Shown: positions 39,120-47,961 of the stretch, piece by piece | How positions within the stretch are numbered: position 1 is the first letter of the stretch | How the letters are laid out: the number at the start of each line of letters is the position of its first letter | NCBI GenBank assembly: GCA_043783625.1 | Contig: JAYVZE010000083.1 | Span: 1 to 48,242, forward strand | DNA length: 48,242 nt | From: JAFDVL01 sp043783625 | GTDB taxonomy: Bacteria > Acidobacteriota > Blastocatellia > RBC074 | Direction: 5' to 3' | Made by a program: the position numbers and the translations under genes | The notes under the pieces: model-generated | Databases searched by the model: none | Told to the model about the DNA's origin: nothing | What the model saw: only the letters and a program-made list of their open reading frames with translations

Positions 39120-42100
39120 TTACTTCTTCGCCGCCCGAACAGGTGTATTTACTTCCGGCGTAGGTGGTTTATGATAATTGGGATAAGCTGGACGTGGCGT
39201 TTTCTTGATTGGGTTTTTCTGTAAAGCCGTGAGTGCCACTTCAACTGCTTTTTCAAGCTGAATGTCTTTTCCGGCTCGCCACGCCACGGGATCCATTTCA
39301 ACTTCGATGTCCGGGGCGACGCCGTGATTTTCGACTTCCCATTGACCTTCAGGGCTATAAAACCCGAAATGCGGAGCCGTGACTGTACCGCCATCCGCCA
39401 GCACGGGATAGCCGCCGATGCCAACCAATCCGCCCCAGGTTCGCTTGCCAATAATTTGCCCGATTTTATTGCGACGGAACATCCACGGGAGCAGGTCTCC
39501 GCCGGAACCAGCGTATTCATTGACTATCATGACTTTCGGCCCTTGAATGACTCCGAAGGGGGTAGTCTCTTCGCCGCCTTCACGCCTAGCCCAGTAGCTC
39601 ATCACAGGTTTGCGCAAAAAATCTATGATGTAATCCGCCGCTTTGCCGCCGCCATTAAAACGCTCGTCAATGACTGCGCCTTCTTTGTCGAGCTGCGCAA
39701 AATAATAACGATTGAAATTTGTATAACCATCCTCGGCAGTGTTAGGCAAATAAACGTAGGCTAATTTGCCGCCGCTCAGTTGATCTACTTTGCGCCGATT
39801 GTCTTCAATCCACGCCAGATTGCGCAGAGCCGTTTCGGTTGGGACGGGAACAATTGTGACCTCACGCGAACCGGAACCGTCAGGATTTGCACCAACGCGA
39901 ATGACGACATTTTTTCCGGCAGTGGCTTCAAAAGCCTGATAAACATTATCTGTCGCGGTGAGATTGCGTCCGTTGACAGCTAATAAATATTCTCCAGCGA
40001 TGACGTTGATTCCGGGTTGCGTGAGCGGAGCGCGAAGGTTTGGATTCCAGTTTTCTCCGTTGTAAACACGTGCAAAGCGATAGCGTCCATTTTCGATTTT
40101 GTAATCGCAGCCGAGTAATCCGCCAGCGATGCGTTTCGGATCGGGAACATCGCCACCATTCACGTAAAGATGTCCGACGGTCAATTCGCCAAGCATTTCC
40201 TGAAACAAATAATTCAAATCAGTGCGATGCGAAAGCGATTTTAAATATGGTTCATATTTCTTTTCGGCGGCTTTTAAATCCAGCCCATGATGATTCGGGT
40301 CATAGAAAAAATCGCGTTCGAGACGCCAGACTTCGCGGTACATTTGATTCCATTCCGCCACTGGATCAAGGTGAATTTCCATGTCTTCGGTTTTGATTTT
40401 TCCATCACCGGGTTTGATCGGGGTAGCGGTTGGAACGATGAACCAGTTTTCCCCTTGTTGATAAAGCATCTTCTCGCCATTCGCAGAAATGTCGAAGGAG
40501 GTTGCGCCGTCCAGCACTTTGTCGAGCTTACGTTTTTCCAGTTCGAATTTGTGAATCGAAGCACCCGGCGTCACGGCGTTCACGGGTAATTCGGTCAGAT
40601 AAATATTTCCGGCTTTGCCTGCCTCCAATCCGACAAAATTTCGCGCTGGAATCGGGAGTGCGAGAATGCGCTGACCGATATTTTCAAAATCAATGTCAAC
40701 TTTGATCGGAGGTTTTGGCACGGCTGATTTGAATGCCGCCGCCGCTGTTGCTTCCGGTTTTTTATCGTCGGATTTTTCTTCAATCACTTTTTCCTCATCG
40801 CTTTCAGGAGCCAGCGGCGAAGGATCGGTTTTCTTTAAGACGACAACATACACATTTCGCGTGGAGCGCACCGGATAGCTGGACATATCCAACCCCGCCT
40901 GCGTCGCGCCGAAATCAGTACTCGCCGTGAAGTAAAGATATTTACCGTTTTTGTCGAACGTCGCAAATCTGGCATCGCTCATGCCATCAGTAATTTGCGT
41001 ACTTTTATTTTCTTCAACGGAGTAAGCAAAGGCAGCACGCGTCCACGATTTTAACATTTTTGTGTAAGCGATCCAACGGCTGTCTGGCGACCACGAAGGA
41101 TTAAAGCTGCCACGATCAGAGTGCGTCGTATCAACTTTGACAGGCGTAGTTTTTTCGATGTCCAAATACCAGAGGTTCAGTGCCTTATCATGAAAAGAGA
41201 TTTTCCTGCTGTCAGGCGACCAGTTCGGCGCATAATAAAAATTGGGCGGCAGCGGGATTTTTTTCACTTCACCCATCCCGGTTTGATCGCGCAAATGCAA
41301 TGCATATTCGCCGGATTCATCAGAAAAATAAGCAATCCATTTTCCATTCGGCGACCACGACGGATTGCGTTCGGCTGCGCCGGAAGTATTTGTCAGATTG
41401 CGCGGATTACCTTTTTCGGCGGGGACGGAAATGATTTCGCCACGCGCTTCAAAAACTGCTCGCGCTCCGGTCGGAGAAAGTGCACTGCCTCTGATGCGAT
41501 TGCCTGCTTTTTCAAAACGCGGACGCACCGTCGTCAAATCACTGTTGATGGAAATGTTCAGTCTTTTGGGTTTCGCTGATTTGAGGTCGAAAATATTTAA
41601 GGAACCGAATTGCTCGTACACAATCGCATCCGTAGTGGCAGAAGCGGATTTAATGTCGAGTCCGGCATTCGCAATTTCCTGATTTACTTTTTTGCTGGTT
41701 GCGTCGTACGAAAATAAAGTGACTGTGCCGCTGCGATCCGAGAGGAAGTAAATTTTATTGCCAATCCACATCGGAGCAAAATCGTTGGAATTATCACGCG
41801 GAATTTTTTCTGTGGTGGAATCGCTTAAATTGGCAATCCAGATGGGCGTCGTACGCCCGCCGCGATAACGCTTCCACGAATCGAAGGCACGCGGCAATGG
41901 CACATACGCCAGCTTGCTTCCATCCGTCGAATACGATCCTTCGTAGGCCATCGGCAAAGGAATTTCAGCCGGAAACACACCATCAAGCGCAATTGTATTC
42001 AGGCGTGAAAAACGCGAGTAACTATTGCGCCCGGATACAAAAAGAATTTGTTTGCCATCAGGAGTCCAGCCCACGACGCGATCTGCGCCGGGATGATAGG

Positions 42101-42415
42101 TCAGGCGTTTTGGTTCACCGCCGAAGCAGGCACAATAAAAATATCAACGTTGCCGTCGTACTCACCCGTGAAGGCAATCATTGATCCATCAGGAGAAAAA
42201 TACGGATCAGTTTCAATCCCAACGCCAGATGTCAATCGTTTAGCTTCGCCGCCGTCGCGTCCGACCGTCCACAAATCTCCGGCATAAACAAATACAATTT
42301 GTGTTTTGCTGATCGCCGGATTGCGCATCAGGAAAGATTTTTCAGTGACGGGTTGGGCGACACTGAAACTGGCGAAAATTAAAGATAAAGTGAGTAACCG
42401 GAACAGATGTTTCAT
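39120..42415 (-). pseudogene. Tricorn protease homolog, interrupted by a one-base frameshift
   Basis: Two adjoining frames, 42415-42101 (signal peptide MKHLFRLLTLSLIFASFSVA and first propeller blade) and 42074-39120, together make one tricorn-type protease of about 1098 residues. It has beta-propellers (repeated SPDG and SPDSRWIAY motifs), a PDZ-like part, and an S41 peptidase end with IDERFNGGGKAADY and the nucleophile motif GSGGD (Ser codon at 39504-39506). Restoring one C near 42119-42123 joins them as ASGGEPKRLTYHPGADR, an exact family-like passage. Everything downstream is intact, so a sequencing error or a very recent lesion is likely. Tricorn enzymes degrade peptides. Confidence 0.85.
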
Positions 42416-42599
42416 GATATTTCCTCGACATTTTTAGATTCAAGCAGGTTTATTATGAGTCGAAGAAAATGTATGTCATTGCGGGATGGCTTGCAAGATC
42501 AGCGGAGATCGTTCATTGATAAAAAATAAATGTCAGAAAAAGTGGAAGAATTTTCACTGCGCCTTCGTCTAAACAAATGTAACGGGAACGGAGGTGCGA

Positions 42600-43202
42600 A
42601 TGGAGCAATTGGCAATAATGACAAACAGCTTCGTGAGAAATCAGGAACGCGATCAATTGATCGTCGCGTGTCAGCACGGCGACCGCGAAGCCTTTAGTCT
42701 TTTATTCGCCCGGCACAAAGATAAAGTCTATTCCATCGCGTTGCATTTCAGCGGTAACGAAGCCACCGCCCACGACATCGCGCAACAGGTTTTTCTAAAA
42801 TTGATGACGAACATTCAACAATTTAATTTTCAAGCTGAATTTTCGACGTGGCTTTATCGAATGGTGGCGAATGCTTGTTTTGATGAGCAACGACGCTGGC
42901 GGAAATTTTTGCCGTTCGGCGATGAATCCGAAATCCGGCAATTGCGGTCACGCGAAAACATCGAAGCAAATTATTCACGCGTTGAATTATCAGGCGCAGT
43001 GCAGGCCGCGATAGCTACGCTGAAGCCAAAATTAAGGATGCCGATTTTGCTGAAATATATCGAAGGCATGTCGTACGAAGAAATTGCGCAGGTGCTGGAT
43101 TGTTCCATGGGGACAGTGGCTTCGCGCCTGAATCGCGGACATAAAGCATTGGCGGAGAAGCTGAGTTATTTGCGTTCGACGCTCGAAAGTTCTGAGGAGT
43201 AA
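42600..43202 (+). CDS. ECF RNA polymerase sigma factor
   Basis: A 200-residue sigma-70 family regulator. Region 2 is seen as AHDIAQQVFLKLMTNIQQF with STWLYRMVANACFDEQRR, region 4 as LPKILLKYIEGMSYEEIAQVLDCSMGTVASRLNRG-like helices near the C-terminus. GGAGGTG is placed five bases before the ATG at 42600, favoured over a GTG two codons earlier. The next gene, its likely anti-sigma factor, starts five bases after the stop. Divergent from the tricorn gene across 184 bases that likely hold both promoters. Confidence 0.93.
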   Translation: MEQLAIMTNSFVRNQERDQLIVACQHGDREAFSLLFARHKDKVYSIALHFSGNEATAHDIAQQVFLKLMTNIQQFNFQAEFSTWLYRMVANACFDEQRRWRKFLPFGDESEIRQLRSRENIEANYSRVELSGAVQAAIATLKPKLRMPILLKYIEGMSYEEIAQVLDCSMGTVASRLNRGHKALAEKLSYLRSTLESSEE

Positions 43203-43207
43203 CAGCT

Positions 43208-44440
43208 ATGTTCACAAATCACGTAGCCAAATTATTAACAGCATATTGCGACAACGAATTGCCGGAAGCAGAAATGCAGCGGGTGAAAATTCATCTGCAA
43301 AGTTGTCAGTATTGTCGTCAGGAATTTGAGCAAATCAAGTTTGGGATGTCATTGGCGCAACAATTAAAAACCACGGAAGCACCTGATTCATTATGGTTTG
43401 AAGTCATCAAGCAAAATGCAGCACCTACAATAGCGACCGGCTTTAATTGGCGGATGGCAACAGCTATTGCTTCTGTTTTAGTATTGGCATTTTTAGGATG
43501 GTTCGGATTTTCACGGCTTGGACAAACACAAAATCCGAAGCAGGAAATTGCTGAGAACTTGCAGAAAGAAAAAGTCGAACGAACTCCCAACGTGATTGCC
43601 TCGCTGACGCCTTCAGAGCCGGGCAAAAAAATAACTCCGGTTCCGAAAGCACAATCGGCAAATAAAATTCCAGTGCCAAAAAATGCACCGCAGCCTGTTG
43701 CTTCGTGGGAAGTGGCGAGCGTTTCAGGCGCGCCTAGCATTGGGGCTACAAAAATTTCCGGCACAGAAAAAATGGCGGTTGGCGAATGGCTGGAAACGGA
43801 TAACGCTTCACGCGCAAAAATCAAAGTAGCAGACATCGGCTTTGTTAACATTGATCCGAACTCGCAAGTACAATTGGTCAAAACGCAAACTTCGGAACAT
43901 CGTATCGCGCTCAAAAAAGGCAAGCTCAGCGCATTTATTATGGCTCCGCCGCGCCTCTTCGTTGTGGAGACGCCTTCGGCAACGGCGGTTGATCTTGGCT
44001 GCGCGTACACGCTGGAAGTGGACGAAGCAGGGAACAGTTTATTGCACGTCACGTCAGGTTGGGTATCGTTTGTTTTAAGCGGACGCGAATCATTTATTCC
44101 CGCCGGAGCAATGTGCGCGACACGCAAAGGTGAAGGCGTCGGGACGCCATATTTTGCGAATGCTTCGGAAACTTTCAAATCTACTTTGCAAAAAATTGAT
44201 TTTAGTAAAGGAGAAATGGCTGAGTCGTTGGTGAAAAATATTTTGACGGAAGCACGTTTAGAAGATGCTCTGACGCTGTGGCATTTGCTGGATCAATCCA
44301 AGTGGCAAACAAGTTTTCGCGGACAAATCTTTGATCGGTTAGCGGCCTTAACTCCTCCGCCATCAGGAGTGACACGCGCCGGAATTCTTAACAATAACCG
44401 ACAAATGTTAGATCGCTGGTGGCATGAGAAAATTCAATAA
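43208..44440 (+). CDS. Anti-sigma factor with zinc-finger and FecR-type domain
   Basis: A 410-residue single-pass membrane protein. The N-terminus is an anti-sigma zinc domain (HLQSCQYC with H29, C33, C36). A membrane helix lies at about residues 83-102 (MATAIASVLVLAFLGWFGF), then a Pro/Lys-rich linker. The external FecR-like domain has RAKIKVADIGFVNIDPNSQVQLV and LHVTSGWVSF. Such proteins hold the ECF sigma factor at the membrane until a signal is sensed. It is in an operon with the sigma gene, with two exported proteins downstream. Confidence 0.85.
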   Translation: MFTNHVAKLLTAYCDNELPEAEMQRVKIHLQSCQYCRQEFEQIKFGMSLAQQLKTTEAPDSLWFEVIKQNAAPTIATGFNWRMATAIASVLVLAFLGWFGFSRLGQTQNPKQEIAENLQKEKVERTPNVIASLTPSEPGKKITPVPKAQSANKIPVPKNAPQPVASWEVASVSGAPSIGATKISGTEKMAVGEWLETDNASRAKIKVADIGFVNIDPNSQVQLVKTQTSEHRIALKKGKLSAFIMAPPRLFVVETPSATAVDLGCAYTLEVDEAGNSLLHVTSGWVSFVLSGRESFIPAGAMCATRKGEGVGTPYFANASETFKSTLQKIDFSKGEMAESLVKNILTEARLEDALTLWHLLDQSKWQTSFRGQIFDRLAALTPPPSGVTRAGILNNNRQMLDRWWHEKIQ

Positions 44441-44463
44441 CATCAAAATAGAAAGGAAGTTTT

Positions 44464-45183
44464 ATGAAAAATCATCGTTCAATAAAAGTCGCACTATCAT
44501 TGGTAGTACTGATTTCATTGGTTATCCCAGCTCTTGCCGGGCCACCGTTGATTTGTCATCCGTTTGAAATTGGCGAAGCGAAATCTATTGCGTGGAATGG
44601 CAAAGAATGGCGTGATGTGAAAAAAGATTATGACCTGAATCAATTGGTTCCCGATGTCATGGCAATTTTGGAAACAGATGCACCGATTCTGGTGCGGATG
44701 GAAACAATGCGCCGCGCCGCAGTTTATGCGGTCTGGTCACTGAGAGATCATAAGGTAGGATTTGACCCGAAAGGTGATCGTGCTGCGCTGGCTTTGCTGG
44801 ATAAAATTATGGCGCGAAAGAATGCCGCCGAAGCCAGGGGACTCAAAACAAAAGCTGATAAATTGGCTTTGTTCGATGCCGGATATTTGATCGAAACTTA
44901 CAAGTACATCGGCTTCGAGGAAAGCTCGAAAAAAACGACTTTGACCAGCGAAGGATTGGCGTGGGTTGAAAAGGCAAACGATGCTTTGGACTGCCCCGGC
45001 GAAATGGAGTTAGCCCTGGCAGTCATGTTGCAAAATCATCGCGAGCAATCAGTCACACAGAATAAACATTTGAAAAATGCTGTCGGCAAAGCTACCGAAG
45101 GTTCACTGCTGGCAAAAAATTTAGTCAGTCATTTTCCTGATAAAGGTGCGAATTTCAATGCGCTCAAAGCCAGCTTGAAATAA
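44464..45183 (+). CDS. Exported protein of the sigma/anti-sigma operon, function unknown
   Basis: A 239-residue protein with a signal peptide ending LVIPALAG and a mature N-terminus GPPLICHPFEIGEAKSIAWN. The rest is helical, with an alanine-rich repeat character (LVRMETMRRAAVYAVWSL, MELALAVMLQNHREQS). AAAGGAAG lies six bases before the ATG. It starts 23 bases after the anti-sigma gene and is therefore probably part of that operon. The family was not recognised by name. Confidence 0.7.
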   Translation: MKNHRSIKVALSLVVLISLVIPALAGPPLICHPFEIGEAKSIAWNGKEWRDVKKDYDLNQLVPDVMAILETDAPILVRMETMRRAAVYAVWSLRDHKVGFDPKGDRAALALLDKIMARKNAAEARGLKTKADKLALFDAGYLIETYKYIGFEESSKKTTLTSEGLAWVEKANDALDCPGEMELALAVMLQNHREQSVTQNKHLKNAVGKATEGSLLAKNLVSHFPDKGANFNALKASLK

Positions 45184-45213
45184 TAAAATTGTAGCTCCAT
45201 GGGAGCGGCTTTA

Positions 45214-45297
45214 CTTCGTTCAGAGTTCACGCTTCAGCGTGTTTCCGCCAGCGAAGCGCGGCGGAAAGGCAAACTAAAGTTTGAACTCTGAACGAAG
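45214..45297. repeat. GTTCAGAGT-type palindrome, copy 3
   Basis: Sixteen-base perfect arms at 45214-45229 (CTTCGTTCAGAGTTCA) and 45282-45297, containing CACGCTTCAGCGTG as in copy 1 and a second hairpin of TTTCCGCC with GGCGGAAA (about 45242-45267). It lies 30 bases beyond the stop of the upstream gene. Confidence 0.85.
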
Positions 45298-45342
45298 AGC
45301 TATAAATATTTCGCTTCTAACGGAGCTTCTTTTTCAAATGAG

Positions 45343-46458
45343 ATGATTATGTTTTATCAGCTACAAAAAATCCTGTTCATTATCGTATTACTACCTGCAT
45401 CAATCCTTGCGCAATCCAAAGATTTTGAAGTGCATGAATGGGGAACCTTCACTTCCATTGCTGGCAAAAACGGGCAGGTGCAGGTCTGGCGTCCGTTGAA
45501 TGGCGCGAGCGATTTACCTTCCTTCGTTTATAAAATTCCGAAGGAGCAAAGTAATTGCAAAATTTGTACGTGGGCGCAGGTGCGCATGGAAACTCCGGTG
45601 CTGTATTTTTATTCCGGTCACGAAATTGCTGTGAACGTTAACGTGGATTTTCCGGGCGGCAAAATTACGGAATGGTTTCCGAAAGCAAAAGTCGGGAATA
45701 CCTCAATCAGTTGGAGCAACGTGATCCTCAATCCAAAATCTGAAATCTGTTACCCGCAGGAAGCGAAGGAAAGTCCTTATTATCCAGCGCGCGAAACGGA
45801 TGCGATTCCGCTTGCCGTTCAGGGTGAGCAACAAACTGAGTACGAAAAATTTCTGTTTTATCGCGGCGTCGGAAATTTCGATTTGCCACTTTCTGTGCAA
45901 TTAAAAGACCGGCAGGTCATAATTCATGCGGCTGTACCTTCGCGGCTTGGAACCGTTTTTTTATTTGAAAATCAGGCAGGAAAAATTGGCTTTCAGGCGA
46001 TCAATCTTGCGAGCAAAGAAACTGTGATGGAACGCCCCGCACTCACGCAATCTATCGAAGTAGTTTTATCCGAACTCGAAAAATCGCTGCTCGCGCAAGG
46101 GCTGTATCCACGTGAGGCGCAGGCAATGCTCAAGACATGGCACGATTCGTGGTTTGAGGAAGGATTGCGCGTTTTTTATTTCACTCCGAATACGGAACAA
46201 ATTTTACCGTTGACGATTACGCCGAAGCCGACGAAAACAGTTCGTGTTTTAGTTGGTAGAATTGAAATTCTCACTCCTGAATTTATCCGAAAAATTCAAG
46301 ACTTGGCGTTGCATATTCTCGATGATCCAAACGCAGAAAAAGAGATGAGACGACAGGGAAGATTTGCGGATGGCATCCTTCAGGAAATGTGGGGCAGCAC
46401 CAACGATAACCGATTAAAAGCCAGGCTTCAGCGACTCTGGCAGGGGTTGGAAAAATAA
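45343..46458 (+). CDS. Exported HEWGTF-type protein, function unknown
   Basis: A 371-residue protein with a signal peptide ending PASILAQ. The mature N-terminus carries FEVHEWGTFTSIAG, then LPSFVYKIP, a CKICTWAQVRMETPVLYFYS segment with a CxxC pair, and KFLFYRGVGNFDLPL. These make up a family I associate with Acidobacteriota and Planctomycetes without an assigned activity. The start ATG 45343 has a second in-frame ATG at 45349. It follows palindrome copy 3, so it may or may not share the sigma-factor operon. Confidence 0.65.
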   Translation: MIMFYQLQKILFIIVLLPASILAQSKDFEVHEWGTFTSIAGKNGQVQVWRPLNGASDLPSFVYKIPKEQSNCKICTWAQVRMETPVLYFYSGHEIAVNVNVDFPGGKITEWFPKAKVGNTSISWSNVILNPKSEICYPQEAKESPYYPARETDAIPLAVQGEQQTEYEKFLFYRGVGNFDLPLSVQLKDRQVIIHAAVPSRLGTVFLFENQAGKIGFQAINLASKETVMERPALTQSIEVVLSELEKSLLAQGLYPREAQAMLKTWHDSWFEEGLRVFYFTPNTEQILPLTITPKPTKTVRVLVGRIEILTPEFIRKIQDLALHILDDPNAEKEMRRQGRFADGILQEMWGSTNDNRLKARLQRLWQGLEK

Positions 46459-46462
46459 CTCG

Positions 46463-47200
46463 TTATTTTTTCTTTAGTGATTTTACCAGATCAATTTTTA
46501 GCTCACGTAATCCCGCGATGGCTTCCGCTGCCATCAACTCTGCGCCGAGCGGCGAAAAATGAGTGTTGTCTTCGACGCCTTGAGGATAGTTTGGGTGTTC
46601 GCCGGGTTTCAATTGTAAAAATAATTTTCTGGAATTTTCTGCGCCGTATTGTTTGATGACGCGTTCACTTTTCCGTTGCATATCAATCAACGGGACGTTG
46701 AATTCTTTGGCTACGGTGCGCACCAAATCGGGGTATTCAAAATGCGTATCAAAAAATTCTCCCTTGTCATCAAAGCGGCGACGCATCACAGGCGTCAGCA
46801 AAATCGGATTCGCTTTTTTCTCGCGTGTTTCGTTGACGAAGCGAATTAAATTATTTCTAAATGCTTCGGGTGAAGTATGGCTCGCTTTTTCTTTAGGCTG
46901 ATCGTTGTGACCAAATTCGATGAAGACATAATCGCCTGGCTGCAATTTTTCGAGGATTGCCTGCCAGCGTTTTTCTTCAATAAAAGTGCGGGTGCTGCGT
47001 CCATTCATCGCGTGATTTTCGACGCGGACTTTTTTTGTTTTGAAGTGTTGTTGCAGGAATTCGCCCCATCCGGTTTCGGGGCGTTTGTCGGATTTTTTCT
47101 CCGCCATCGTTGAATCACCTGCCAGATAAATTGTGATCGGGTCTTTGGCGAAAACCGTTGAAGTGAAAAGTAGTAAACACAAAAAATATCGCATAGTCAT
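46463..47200 (-). CDS. SGNH hydrolase, rhamnogalacturonan acetylesterase-like
   Basis: A 245-residue exported enzyme with a signal peptide (MTMRYFLCLLLFTSTVFA). The SGNH blocks are all present: GDSTM with nucleophile S30, G67 in NGRS, GHND with N99, and DNTHFS with D211 and H214. The fit is closest to CE12-type rhamnogalacturonan or pectin acetylesterases that remove acetyl groups from pectin backbone. ATGs at 47200 and 47194 are both possible, with no clear ribosome binding site. Its function matches the oligogalacturonate lyase at 37.2 kb. Confidence 0.85.
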   Translation of the reverse strand: MTMRYFLCLLLFTSTVFAKDPITIYLAGDSTMAEKKSDKRPETGWGEFLQQHFKTKKVRVENHAMNGRSTRTFIEEKRWQAILEKLQPGDYVFIEFGHNDQPKEKASHTSPEAFRNNLIRFVNETREKKANPILLTPVMRRRFDDKGEFFDTHFEYPDLVRTVAKEFNVPLIDMQRKSERVIKQYGAENSRKLFLQLKPGEHPNYPQGVEDNTHFSPLGAELMAAEAIAGLRELKIDLVKSLKKK

Positions 47201-47206
47201 AAAGAT

Positions 47207-47296
47207 TAAACGCAAAGGGACAAAGGGGCTAGGGATCAAAGAAGAATTGATTTTTTTGCTTCTTTGCAACTTAGACCCTTTGTCCCTTTGCGTTTA
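47207..47296. repeat. Long inverted repeat ahead of the SGNH hydrolase
   Basis: Twenty-one-base perfect arms at 47207-47227 and 47276-47296, with an inner stem CAAAGAAG (47237-47244) and CTTCTTTG (47259-47266). It is built of repeated CAAAGGG/CCCTTTG words with mixed 7- and 8-base spacing, so it resembles the heptad elements but is looser. It lies seven bases upstream of the hydrolase start. Confidence 0.8.
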
Positions 47297-47310
47297 TTTT
47301 CCCAAAAAAA

Positions 47311-47345
47311 TTGCTACCGTTCGTTGCAAGAACGAACGGTAGCAA
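47311..47345. terminator. Fifteen-base-pair hairpin downstream of the Cys-rich gene region
   Basis: TTGCTACCGTTCGTT at 47311-47325 pairs perfectly with 47331-47345 around GCAAG. On the - strand it is followed by TTTTTTTGGG, fitting an intrinsic terminator for - strand transcription from the Cys-rich gene or from the receptor whose remnant lies at 47364. Confidence 0.7.
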
Positions 47346-47363
47346 AGCAGGGGAATACGTTTT

Positions 47364-47444
47364 TTAGAAAAATAACTTCAACCCAAACTGAATGTAACGC
47401 GGATTATTGACAGCAAACAATGAGCCAAAGTTTGGATCATAAGT
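47364..47444 (-). pseudogene. C-terminal remnant of a TonB-dependent receptor
   Basis: On the - strand these bases encode TYDPNFGSLFAVNNPRYIQ followed by FGLKLFF and a TAA stop. This is the kind of last strand that closes Oar-like TonB receptors, including the terminal aromatic residue. An in-frame stop lies immediately upstream, and no barrel sequence is seen before it, so only about 26 codons remain. The hairpin at 47311-47345 is in the right place to have been that receptor's terminator. Confidence 0.65.
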
Positions 47445-47463
47445 TTATTGTAAGCGATAGCCC

Positions 47464-47961
47464 CTACCGGGGTACATTGCATCCACCTTCGCAGTAAACT
47501 CTATTGTTGCCACAAATTGCCTCTGCATTCAACGCACTTACACCACAAGCAACACCTCGCGCATTTGCATCGGCATCACAGTGGTATGAAGCTTCATTAT
47601 ATTCTCTGCCGCAACTAGCTATATCAGTTATCCACCCGTCCTCACAGTTCTGTCTTCCCTGCCAGTCCCACACTGGTAAACCAGACATACAGTTCAGCCA
47701 AGTAGAGTCTGCTTGGTTTGCACATCCAATATACACGGAATTAACATCGTCCACACACCAAGTCCAATTAATATAATTAAAGACTTCGCACTGATTGTGC
47801 GACGTTGATGCTCCTCCCGTACATTGATAGTATTGAGTAGAGCAAGCATCCATGCACATCTGGTAATCATCTTGTTTTGCATCCACCTTTGCATCCACCT
47901 TGAGTGTGTACAAACTACAAATAAGCAGAAATAGGAACCCCAATTTTTTTGTGATCGTCAT
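47464..47961 (-). CDS. Exported Cys-rich protein, function unknown
   Basis: A 165-residue protein starting at ATG 47961 after GGGAG. Signal peptide MTITKKLGFLFLLICSLYTL, then a KVDAKVDAK duplication. The mature domain has about 16 cysteines spaced mostly 6 to 13 residues apart (MCMDACSTQYYQC, NYINWTWC, STWLNCMSG, ICGNNRVYCEGGC). Such spacing fits stacked helices or a disulphide-rich extracellular domain. No family was recognised. AT-rich codon use. The 13-base word TTGCATCCACCTT occurs at both ends of the mature region. Confidence 0.6.
   Translation of the reverse strand: MTITKKLGFLFLLICSLYTLKVDAKVDAKQDDYQMCMDACSTQYYQCTGGASTSHNQCEVFNYINWTWCVDDVNSVYIGCANQADSTWLNCMSGLPVWDWQGRQNCEDGWITDIASCGREYNEASYHCDADANARGVACGVSALNAEAICGNNRVYCEGGCNVPR

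Noticed and set aside
43318..44178. A 286-codon open frame on the - strand
   Set aside because: It lies entirely antisense to the anti-sigma gene, whose zinc and FecR-like motifs are clear. The antisense product has no recognisable features.
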